Assembly (NCBI GenBank): GCA_028293265.1 | Contig: JAQGPB010000169.1 | Coordinates: 1 to 6,566, forward strand | Source: Pedosphaera sp. | Lineage (GTDB): Bacteria; Verrucomicrobiota; Verrucomicrobiae; Limisphaerales; Pedosphaeraceae | Direction: 5' to 3' | DNA length: 6,566 nt | Part shown: one piece after another, positions 1 to 6,124 of the stretch | How the letters are laid out: every line of letters begins with the position of its first letter | Numbering within the stretch: position 1 is the stretch's first letter | Position numbers and translations under genes: made by a program | Notes under the pieces: model-generated | Told to the model about the DNA's origin: nothing | What the model saw: only the letters and a program-made list of their open reading frames with translations | The model's database searches: none

Positions 1-46
1 GAGCTTGGAGCTTCTCTGGAGCTTGGATGTTGGTGCTTGGTGCTTA
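1..46. repeat. Degenerate 7-bp tandem repeat at the 3' end of the ligase gene
   Basis: Read on the plus strand, the first 46 bases split into 7-base units: GAGCTTG, GAGCTTC, a 4-base break TCTG, GAGCTTG, GATGTTG, GTGCTTG and GTGCTTA. On the minus strand the units read CAAGCNC or close variants. The last plus-strand unit (40-46) contains the TAA stop of the minus-strand acyl-CoA ligase at 44-46, so the array starts exactly where the gene ends. It probably continues left beyond the window. I infer that it belongs to a dispersed intergenic repeat family; one copy cannot prove that. Confidence 0.6.
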
Positions 47-1330
47 TATTTTCACCCACCGCTTCGCCTTCATCTCAAACCTCGGCAAACTTCCCGCCGT
101 CACCACGCCGACCGGAACGCGCAGCGCGAACTGCGTTTGAAAACTCTTTTCCAGCTTCGCGACCAACGCCGCCACATCCGCACAGTCCAGCCGCGGTTCG
201 ATTTGAAGTCGTAAGTCCGTCAGCGACTGTGCCGTGCTGACCTGCATCTGGTATTCCAGCACGCCGTCCGCCGAGCGCACGATTTCCTCGACCGCGCTCG
301 GATAGACATTCACCCCGCGCACCACGATCATGTCGTCCGTGCGGCCCAAGATGCCGCCCACGAGCGCCACGTCCGCGCGACCGCAGGGACACGGCTGCGT
401 ATCCGCCTTCACCATGTCACCCGTGCGATAACGCAACAACGGTGAGCCGATGCGGCCCAACGTCGTCAGAACCAGTTCACCCGTCTGGCCGGCAGGCACG
501 GGCTTGCTGGTGACAGGATTAATGATCTCGGCGTAGTAAGCGGATTCAATCACATGCAGCACGCCGGGCCGGGCCGGGCATTCGTGCGTCACCGGGCCGG
601 TTTCCGTCATGCCGTGATGATCAAACACCCGCGCGCCGTGCCAGAGTTGCGTCAACCGCCCGCGGATGGCCGGAATGCTGCCACCCGGCTCGCCCGCGAC
701 GATGAGGGTTTTGACGCGCGCCTGCCGCAGGTCCAGGTTTTCCTGCGCCGCCACTTCCGCCAGCCGCAGCGCGTAAGTGGGAGTGCAGCAGAGCACCGTC
801 GCGGCGTTGTCAATGATTGCGCGCAAGCGCGCCGCGCTGCTCATGCCACCGCCGGGAATGCAAAGCGCCCCCAGCCGCCCGCCAGCTTCATAGGCCAGCC
901 AGAAACCGATGAACGGCCCGAAGCTGAACGCAAAATAAATGCGGTCATGCCGGTCCACGCCGGCGGCGCGATAAACCTCGCCCCAGCTCTCGACCATCCA
1001 ATCCCAGCTCTCCGGCGTGTCCAGCCAGCGCAGCGGCGTCCCCGTCGTGCCGCTGGTCTGGTGAAAACGCGTGTAGCGGTCCGGCGGATATGTCAGTCCC
1101 GTGCCGTAAGGCGGATGTGCGCGCTGGTCCTCGACCAATTCCGATTTGGTGGTGAAGGGAAAACGCCGGGAAAAATCTTCGAGCGAAGCGACATCAAACG
1201 TCACGCCGCAGGCGCTCAGTTTTTGCGAATAGAAAACGTTGCCGGGAAACAGTTCCGCAAGCAGCGAACGCAGTTGTTCCAACTGGCTGGCGAGGATAGC
1301 CGCACGGTTTGGATGAAATCCGCCGGCCAT
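44..1330 (-). CDS. PaaK-like adenylate-forming acyl-CoA ligase
   Basis: This 428-residue protein has the layout of the phenylacetate-CoA ligase family, cytosolic enzymes that activate a carboxylic acid with ATP and then join it to CoA. The length is normal for PaaK (about 430). Visible motifs in order are the phosphate-binding loop TSGTTGTP (92-99), the HHGMTETGP adenine-site motif (238-246), YRTGD (301-305), and the hinge and C-terminal domain start GRTDDM with RGVNVYP (329-344). The C-terminal MKAKR (420-424) probably carries the catalytic lysine. CPCGR (314-318) with C251 and H259 could form the structural zinc site seen in some relatives. The start is supported by GAGGA at 1334-1338, overlapping the upstream gene's stop; the 6-nt gap suggests translational coupling. 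No other phenylacetate-pathway gene is present, so the substrate is open: an aryl-acetate or other aromatic acid is possible. Confidence 0.9.
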   Translation of the reverse strand: MAGGFHPNRAAILASQLEQLRSLLAELFPGNVFYSQKLSACGVTFDVASLEDFSRRFPFTTKSELVEDQRAHPPYGTGLTYPPDRYTRFHQTSGTTGTPLRWLDTPESWDWMVESWGEVYRAAGVDRHDRIYFAFSFGPFIGFWLAYEAGGRLGALCIPGGGMSSAARLRAIIDNAATVLCCTPTYALRLAEVAAQENLDLRQARVKTLIVAGEPGGSIPAIRGRLTQLWHGARVFDHHGMTETGPVTHECPARPGVLHVIESAYYAEIINPVTSKPVPAGQTGELVLTTLGRIGSPLLRYRTGDMVKADTQPCPCGRADVALVGGILGRTDDMIVVRGVNVYPSAVEEIVRSADGVLEYQMQVSTAQSLTDLRLQIEPRLDCADVAALVAKLEKSFQTQFALRVPVGVVTAGSLPRFEMKAKRWVKI

Positions 1331-1336
1331 CCGTCC

Positions 1337-1867
1337 TCAATCGGTTTTGGCCACATTGGGCGCGGATTGAACGGCGGGAGCCGGCGCGTGTTGTTTGGGC
1401 GGTGGCGGTTTGAAAAAAGTCACCATCACGCCTCCCGATGCGATGAGCAGGATGCCCAGGTAAAATTGCGGCTTGATGGTGCCCCAGCCGCCTTCCGGCG
1501 GGTTCATGAGCAGCGCCACCACGGCATTCACCAGCGGCGCGCCGCCAAAAACAATGGACATGACCACGCCCGGCTTGCCGCCATTGCCAAAAGCCAGCAG
1601 CACGCAAAATGCGCCCGCAGCGCCGACAATCCCGGCGAACAGCGACCACGCCATCCCCTCCATCGGAAAAGTCCAGGTGGCCTTGTTCGCCACCAGCATT
1701 GCCAACGGCGCAAGCACGGCAGTCAAAAAATACGCGAGACCGACAAACAGAAACGCCTTGAAAAGCCCGTTGGTTTTGTCCGCCATGCCCACCTGGCCGC
1801 TGTGCAGAAAAATGCCATACAGCCCCCACGAAACCACCGTCATCAAAGCAAACACGAGCCATTTCAT
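1337..1867 (-). CDS. Half-size EamA/DMT-type integral membrane protein
   Basis: This 176-residue, strongly hydrophobic protein has about five predicted membrane helices (near residues 3-21, 36-60, 71-93, 100-121 and 133-153). A Pro/Ala-rich polar tail follows (154-176, with four prolines in a row at 154-157). The pattern resembles a single EamA repeat of the drug/metabolite transporter superfamily: an aromatic-rich first helix with WGLYG, a GxxGAxxxxLAF segment in helix 3, and the last helix ending ASGGVMVTFF. Typical family members have two such repeats and ten helices, so this protein would have to dimerise or act as a small accessory. The ligase gene follows after 6 nt. No Shine-Dalgarno sequence precedes the start, and a TATAAT box lies only 8 nt upstream, suggesting a leaderless mRNA. 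The substrate is unknown and the family call is moderate. Confidence 0.75.
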   Translation of the reverse strand: MKWLVFALMTVVSWGLYGIFLHSGQVGMADKTNGLFKAFLFVGLAYFLTAVLAPLAMLVANKATWTFPMEGMAWSLFAGIVGAAGAFCVLLAFGNGGKPGVVMSIVFGGAPLVNAVVALLMNPPEGGWGTIKPQFYLGILLIASGGVMVTFFKPPPPKQHAPAPAVQSAPNVAKTD

Positions 1868-1875
1868 AATGGCGC

Positions 1876-1904
1876 ATTATAGGGCCGGGCCCGCTTTACA
1901 GCAA
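1876..1904 (-). promoter_or_regulatory. Candidate promoter for the EamA-ligase operon
   Basis: On the minus strand, TTGCTG (1904-1899) is followed by a 17-base spacer and a perfect TATAAT (1881-1876). The -35 box is weak (three of six), but the spacing and the -10 box are ideal for a sigma-70-type promoter. The predicted start of transcription, 6-7 bases past the -10, falls about 2-3 bases before the ATG at 1867. Verrucomicrobial promoter consensus is assumed to resemble the general bacterial one. Confidence 0.5.
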
Positions 1905-1923
1905 ATAGTTTGTGCTCTAAACT
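1895..1923 (+). promoter_or_regulatory. Candidate promoter for the lipoprotein gene
   Basis: TTTACA (1895-1900, five of six matches to TTGACA) is separated by exactly 17 bases from TAAACT (1918-1923, four of six matches to TATAAT). Transcription would start near 1930, giving a leader of about 19 nt before the ATG at 1949. Its -35 box overlaps by two bases the -35 box of the divergent EamA promoter, so the two promoters could not easily be occupied at once. Confidence 0.45.
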
Positions 1924-1948
1924 ACGACCAGATCGAATAACGCCATTC

Positions 1949-2368
1949 ATGCAACGCCCCTATCTCGTGAAGAGTCCGCTCATGTTTTTGCTTGCTGGTA
2001 TTTTATTGGCCACCGGCTGCGCCAGCACGGGCAACCTCGCCTCCCGCAAACAGGAGCGTTACGCCGCTTACAACGCGCTCCCGCCCGAAATGAAAACCGC
2101 CGTTGACCAGGGCCGCGTCAAACCCGGAATGAACACCGATGCGGTGTACATCGCCTGGGGTCCGCCGAGCCAGGTGGTGACCGGCGGCGACCAAACCGGC
2201 GAAACGACCACTTGGATTTATCAGGGCGGCTATGTGGATGAAGAGCGTTACTGGGGCGCACGCCGCTTGCATTATGCTTACACCCCGCGCACCTATGTGC
2301 GCGCGCAAGTCGTGTTCGTGAATGGCATTGTCAGGGAGTGGCGGACATTTCCCGAGCCGGTTTACTGA
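1949..2368 (+). CDS. Small outer-membrane-type lipoprotein, BamE/SmpA-like
   Basis: This is a predicted 139-residue lipoprotein. The N-terminus has a basic region (R3, K8), a hydrophobic stretch (11-20) and the lipobox L-A-T-G-C with the lipidated cysteine at 24; the next residue is Ala rather than Asp, which is compatible with outer-membrane sorting. The mature part has the VKPGMNTDAVYIAWGPPSQV segment (58-77), the G-M-x-x-x-x-V-x-x-x-x-G-x-P pattern of SmpA/OmlA/BamE-like small domains. Strand-like pieces TTTWIYQG (87-94) and VVFVNGIVREW (121-131) follow. BamE itself helps assemble outer-membrane proteins; many relatives have no assigned role, so no symbol is given. I chose the start at 1949 over the in-frame ATG at 1982 because only the longer form has a charged n-region, although GAAGAG at 1969-1974 sits well for the shorter one. 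Confidence 0.8.
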   Translation: MQRPYLVKSPLMFLLAGILLATGCASTGNLASRKQERYAAYNALPPEMKTAVDQGRVKPGMNTDAVYIAWGPPSQVVTGGDQTGETTTWIYQGGYVDEERYWGARRLHYAYTPRTYVRAQVVFVNGIVREWRTFPEPVY

Positions 2369-2421
2369 GCCTGTTTGATCCGCATCTTCGAGGGTTGAAT
2401 CCCGGGTGTGCAACGCGAGCC

Positions 2422-2449
2422 TTCCCAAAGTCAATCCTGACCGGATAAT
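2422..2449 (+). promoter_or_regulatory. Weak candidate promoter for the PagL-like gene
   Basis: In the 167-bp gap between the lipoprotein and the PagL-like gene, GATAAT (2444-2449, five of six to consensus) follows TTCCCA (2422-2427, four of six) with a 16-base spacer. The leader would be about 80 nt. The rest of the gap holds a short 5-bp inverted repeat (2475-2490) and the ribosome binding site, and nothing else I recognise. Read-through from the lipoprotein gene is an alternative. Confidence 0.25.
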
Positions 2450-2520
2450 TCCCCATATGCTTCCTGGCTCTGGCTGGGCGAAATTGCCCAACTGCGGTTG
2501 AATAAACCGGGAGATTTTAC

Positions 2521-2527
2521 AAGGAGG
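2521..2527 (+). promoter_or_regulatory. Strong Shine-Dalgarno site of the PagL-like gene
   Basis: AAGGAGG lies 8 bases before the ATG at 2536 and fixes that start. It is the only near-perfect ribosome binding site on the plus strand here; the preceding lipoprotein gene has none as clear. Confidence 0.85.
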
Positions 2528-2535
2528 CAAACTAT

Positions 2536-3219
2536 ATGAGGACGCAAGGTTTCCTATTGGCATTGTTGGTCGGCCTTCCATGCGCGGCTGCCCGGGGACA
2601 GGATTTTGGAACCGCGCAAAGCACCAATGCGCCTCCACCCGGCCTCGGATACGATTCGCGCATGACCCTTTCGCCATGCAAGCAGGGGATGTGGGCGGAC
2701 GAGGTGGGCGAAGGCTATCGCAAAGGGGCGTGGGAATTCGAGGCGACGTTGGGCGCGGGATTGGGCGTCAAGTATGGGAGCACTACCAAGCACAACCTGG
2801 CCTTCAGCGAACTGCGGATCGGCAGAGTAATGACCGGGGAATTGGGGAAAGGTCATTGGTACCAGGGCAACGTGGAATTGCTCGGCGAAGTTTTCGTGGG
2901 CACGCAATTCAATCCCCAGCTCCGGTATTTCGCGGGGGCCGCGCCGGTGCTGCGGTATAATTTCATGACCGGAACGCGCTGGGTGCCGTTCGTGGACGCC
3001 AGCGCCGGGGTGTTGAGCACGGCCATCGGACGTCCAGACCTGGGCGGAAATTTTGAATTCGATCTGCAAGGCGGGCCGGGCATAAAGTATTTCTTCCGGA
3101 ACAACGCGGCGTTTATTTTTCAATACCGCTACCTGCACTTCTCCAGCGCCGGCATTTATCATCCCAACAAGGGGGTCAACGCTAATAACCTGCTGCTTGG
3201 CGTGAGCTGGGGATTTTGA
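2536..3219 (+). CDS. PagL-like lipid A 3-O-deacylase family outer-membrane barrel (acyloxyacyl hydrolase family)
   Basis: This 227-residue protein has a Sec signal peptide (hydrophobic 6-15; cleavage likely near residues 19-22). It then shows alternating amphipathic strands typical of a small beta-barrel and ends in Phe, the usual signal for barrel insertion by BAM. The C-terminal part carries the PagL signature: R-Y-L-H-F-S-S-A-G-I (198-207), then H-P-N-K-G-V-N. In Pseudomonas PagL, which removes the 3-O-linked acyl chain of lipid A, the catalytic residues are His126, Ser128 and Glu140. By spacing these correspond here to His201, Ser203 and Asn215, so the acidic member is replaced. It is longer than PagL (about 150 mature residues), with roughly 40 extra residues before the first clear strands, including C48. 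The family placement is good. Activity on lipid A is uncertain; an inactive barrel or a variant hydrolase is possible. Confidence 0.8.
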   Translation: MRTQGFLLALLVGLPCAAARGQDFGTAQSTNAPPPGLGYDSRMTLSPCKQGMWADEVGEGYRKGAWEFEATLGAGLGVKYGSTTKHNLAFSELRIGRVMTGELGKGHWYQGNVELLGEVFVGTQFNPQLRYFAGAAPVLRYNFMTGTRWVPFVDASAGVLSTAIGRPDLGGNFEFDLQGGPGIKYFFRNNAAFIFQYRYLHFSSAGIYHPNKGVNANNLLLGVSWGF

Positions 3220-3238
3220 AATTGAAATTGGACGAAGA

Positions 3239-4969
3239 TTATTTTGCGCTCTCGGAGCGTATCGCCTTCGACTCGGCAGTCTCGTCATTAAACCGCGTGC
3301 CATCCGGGTTGATGAGCGTGGGCGTGACAAAGATCAGCAAATTCTTCCGCGTCTTGTGGGATGAAACGGTGTGAAAAAACTGCCCCATCAGCGGCAAATT
3401 TCCCAGCAACGGCATCTTATTGGTGGTCACCACGACGCGCTCCGCCTCCACTCCGCTCAAAACCAGAGTGCCGCCATCCGAAACGGTCGCGTCGGCGGCC
3501 ACCTGGCGCAGACGGAATTGCGGCAGTGGCATCACCGCATGTGAAAAAGCGGGCTTTTCCGGCGAGCCTTTCGGAGCGTGCTTGGGATCATCGTACCCCA
3601 AAAATTCGGTCACGTTGGCAATGACCTTCATCTCGAGGCTCTTTTCATCGGCGGAAACTCGTGGCATGACATCAATCGTTGGCCCAAATGGCAGCGACTC
3701 AGTCTGGTAAAAGTCGTTAACCTTTCCCTGGCTGTCCTGGGATGATTTCAAGCCGGTCACAATCGAGAGCATTGTAGCCGCTTGCATTTCGGCCTGTCGT
3801 CCGCTTTCAGTCGTCACCTCGGGAGCATTCAACTCGTCCACACCGTCGCGTTGCTCCAGCGCCTTGATCATTTGTTGGAATTGCTCTTTGGTCAAAATGC
3901 CGCAGAGCTGGGCGACCACGGAATTGGTCACCTGGCTCAAAGCATTGGTCACTCGCGTCAAGTTGTGCGATGCCAACGGGAGCGCAGGGGGCTGGTTGCT
4001 CGCGTCAGGAAATCCAGGGAATGTTTTTACATACCAAGGTTTACTGTCGGAATCGAGCAGCGCTTGCTCAATCTCCACGAATTTCACTTTTATGTTCACT
4101 TGCGGCGCGGCGTTCGTTTTTGGCTGGACTGGTTTCAGGATTTCCACCGGTTTTGCCGGGACTCCATTCGTCTCCTTATTCTGTTCCTGGGAGCTGTTAA
4201 ATTTCTGAATGGCCGCTTCAATCAGATCCAAATCCTCCTTGGTGCTGCGCACCATGAGTATGCCCTTGCGATCTTTCCAAATAAACATTTTGCCCACGTT
4301 CGCCGGGTTGTCGGTGTTCAGGTCCACGCCAACCGCCTTGAAGAATTGTCGAACCATTGCTTGCAGGTTTGAGGTCGTACTGTTCCCGCCAGCAATAAAT
4401 GCGGAGCCTGCCCTGCCTCCACTTGTGCCAGCCGTCACTCCTGATATGCCGGTGGTGACGTTGACTTGCGGCACCAAAGTAGTCGGTGTTTGACCACCGC
4501 TAGCGCCGCCGCTGGAGATATTTCCGAACGGCACGCCCACCACGCCTTCCAATCCCTGACGAAATGTGTTCGGGTCAACGTGAAATATCCGCACTTCCAT
4601 CGGCACTTCATTCGGATCTTTGAGCGAGAAGACAATCGCGTAATCGCGAACCGAGTATTTGATTGGTCGGTCGGTGCTTCTAGTAATTACATCCAACAAG
4701 TCGGCCAACCTGAGGTTGTTCAGTTCGCGATCCATGGTCACGATAACGGTGGTAATATCTTCCCCATTTGTTCCAAGCGCGACCATGGGAAGTCCCGTCC
4801 CGGCCACGCCGGCTGAATTGCGGTCTATAAAGAAATTGATGCCCTGCTCGTCTGGATCGCGCGACTTGGCAATCTCCGATAATTTGTTGATCACCTCCGT
4901 AATCGGCACATGATCAAATTTTATGGAATCAACCTGGATGCGGTCCAATTTGGAGAGAATGTTTTGACG
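3239..4969 (-). other. Secretin-like periplasmic module of the M56 fusion protein
   Basis: Residues 386-961 are encoded here. The first block (IKFDHVPITEVINKLSEIAK, then LADLLDVITR and PIKYSVRDYAIVFS) has the helix-strand order of secretin N0 and STN signalling domains. A second block (MFIWKDRKGILMVRSTKEDL, then DLIEAAIQKF) matches the secretin N1-type repeat, where the repeat normally ends in the helix leading to the core. The final block has the terminal secretin signature. By BlaR1 topology it should face the periplasm, tethered to the inner membrane by helix 4. Whether it can form a ring or pore cannot be told from sequence. Confidence 0.8.
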
Positions 4970-6124
4970 GCCTTTGGTGGTGAGGATTTTTTGAGGTCGT
5001 TGCGACGGTTCCGTTTTGACTGCCTGCGGTTTATTGGTTGATGGATTTGCCGGTTCGTTCGCGCCATCACCAGCCAAGGCGCGATTGCCGCGCAAGCCGA
5101 ATGCGAGCGCCGCAATTATCAGCAAAGTGATAATTCCCGCCAACGGCCATGCGGGGCGGTTCGCGCCGCCCGCGGATTGCCCGGCCAGCCGTCGAATTCT
5201 TGGCAACAGCGGCGGGCCGGCCGCTGCGAGCGCGAGTTGCGCGGGCGCGAGGCGCAACTCTTCGAGTGTCGCCAGCGCCCGCGCATAGGCCACGCGGTCC
5301 CCACACACCTCCACGGCCAGATCGTCGCAGCAATTCTCCCGCTCCGCGCGCACCTGCCGCGAAACCCACCACACTGCCGGATGATAAAACAGCACCGTCT
5401 CCACCACGCTTTGCAGCAGGTTGACGAGATAATCATGCCGCCGGATATGCGCCAGTTCGTGCGCGAGAATTGTTTCCAACTGCGCTGGAGTGAGTCCGAC
5501 CACGCAACTGGCGGGCAGCAAAATGACCGGCCGCAGCCAGCCGATGACCGTCGGCACTTCCACCAACGCGGATTGCAACAGGCGCACCGGGCGCGTGATG
5601 CCGAGGCGGTGCGCCAGTTCAGCCAGTTTGTCGCGCCAGATTTTTTCCAGTGGACCAACGCCGCTGCGCGTGAGCCGCTGGATTTGCAACCAACCACCGA
5701 GCAGCCGGCAGGAAAGCGCGAAGACGCCGAGCGACCAACCCAAAACCAACCAGGGGAAAAGCATTTCCACCTTTTCTGAAAAGCTCAATCCGCGTCTCAT
5801 GTCACGATGGGTAACGATGAATTTGGCTGGTGGATTCAATTCATGCGAAGTGATGTTGACGGGAGCAGGCGCAGGAATTGTATCGGTCTTGATCGCTAGC
5901 GGCGCTGTACTTTCTCCGGCAACGTGATGAAAGGTAATAACCGGGGCGGCGGCGAGAAGCAGTAACGCCAGGCATCCAGCCAGGTAACGCAACTTTGGTG
6001 AGAAATTGCGCGACAACCGCAGATAACCGGCCAACAGCGCGGCAATGATCAGGCCCTGCCAGAGAAAATGCACGAGGGTCCAGCCGAGACATTCGACGAG
6101 GGTTTGCGAAAGCCAGTCGTTCAT
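3239..6124 (-). CDS. BlaR1/M56-type membrane metalloprotease fused to a secretin-like module
   Basis: This is a 961-residue fusion. The N-terminal part is an M56 (BlaR1/MecR1) protease. It has membrane helices near 12-35, 46-66 and 122-143, a cytoplasmic zinc protease domain with HELAH (222-226) and downstream E263-x-x-x-D267, then a fourth helix (about 326-345). In BlaR1 a penicillin-binding sensor follows that helix. Here there is a Pro/Asn-rich linker (350-380) and a secretin-like module instead: an N0/STN-like domain (about 386-502), a Gly/Ser/Thr-rich insert (536-586), an N1-like repeat (about 587-642) and a secretin core (about 676-940) with VSDGGTLVLSGV, MPLLGNLPLMGQFF and NLLIFVTPTLINP. 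No penicillin-binding SxxK/SxN/KTG set is evident. The start overlaps the repressor stop as ATGA, with AAGGAGG 6 nt upstream. I infer a sensor-protease that inactivates the neighbouring BlaI protein; the signal is unknown. M56 identity is very sure and the secretin call strong. Confidence 0.92.
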   Translation of the reverse strand: MNDWLSQTLVECLGWTLVHFLWQGLIIAALLAGYLRLSRNFSPKLRYLAGCLALLLLAAAPVITFHHVAGESTAPLAIKTDTIPAPAPVNITSHELNPPAKFIVTHRDMRRGLSFSEKVEMLFPWLVLGWSLGVFALSCRLLGGWLQIQRLTRSGVGPLEKIWRDKLAELAHRLGITRPVRLLQSALVEVPTVIGWLRPVILLPASCVVGLTPAQLETILAHELAHIRRHDYLVNLLQSVVETVLFYHPAVWWVSRQVRAERENCCDDLAVEVCGDRVAYARALATLEELRLAPAQLALAAAGPPLLPRIRRLAGQSAGGANRPAWPLAGIITLLIIAALAFGLRGNRALAGDGANEPANPSTNKPQAVKTEPSQRPQKILTTKGRQNILSKLDRIQVDSIKFDHVPITEVINKLSEIAKSRDPDEQGINFFIDRNSAGVAGTGLPMVALGTNGEDITTVIVTMDRELNNLRLADLLDVITRSTDRPIKYSVRDYAIVFSLKDPNEVPMEVRIFHVDPNTFRQGLEGVVGVPFGNISSGGASGGQTPTTLVPQVNVTTGISGVTAGTSGGRAGSAFIAGGNSTTSNLQAMVRQFFKAVGVDLNTDNPANVGKMFIWKDRKGILMVRSTKEDLDLIEAAIQKFNSSQEQNKETNGVPAKPVEILKPVQPKTNAAPQVNIKVKFVEIEQALLDSDSKPWYVKTFPGFPDASNQPPALPLASHNLTRVTNALSQVTNSVVAQLCGILTKEQFQQMIKALEQRDGVDELNAPEVTTESGRQAEMQAATMLSIVTGLKSSQDSQGKVNDFYQTESLPFGPTIDVMPRVSADEKSLEMKVIANVTEFLGYDDPKHAPKGSPEKPAFSHAVMPLPQFRLRQVAADATVSDGGTLVLSGVEAERVVVTTNKMPLLGNLPLMGQFFHTVSSHKTRKNLLIFVTPTLINPDGTRFNDETAESKAIRSESAK

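Noticed and set aside
554..1882. A 442-codon open frame on the plus strand, opposite the ligase and EamA genes
   Set aside because: Its product is rich in Arg, His, Gln and Pro with no recognisable domain, and it lies wholly antisense to two genes with clear motifs. It is a by-product of GC-rich codon use.
1982..2368. Alternative shorter start for the lipoprotein, with GAAGAG 7 bases upstream
   Set aside because: The shorter form keeps the lipobox but has no positively charged n-region, so the 1949 start fits a signal peptide better. The choice is not certain.
2475..2490. Inverted repeat TGGGC...GCCCA before the PagL-like gene, considered as a terminator or operator
   Set aside because: The arms are only 5 bp with a 6-base loop and no T-run, which is expected often by chance.
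2003..2677. A 224-codon open frame on the minus strand across the lipoprotein gene and the following gap
   Set aside because: It is antisense to the lipobox-bearing gene, has no recognisable domain or supporting start signal, and crosses the promoter and SD region of the next gene.
3247..3259. Hairpin CGCTC-TCG-GAGCG near the end of the M56 gene, considered as a terminator
   Set aside because: It lies inside the coding sequence, has only a 5-bp stem, and is not followed by a T-run in either direction.
2554..3330. A 258-codon open frame on the minus strand opposite the PagL-like gene
   Set aside because: It has no domain pattern, is antisense to a gene with a strong SD site, signal peptide and family motif, and also runs into the M56 gene in another frame.
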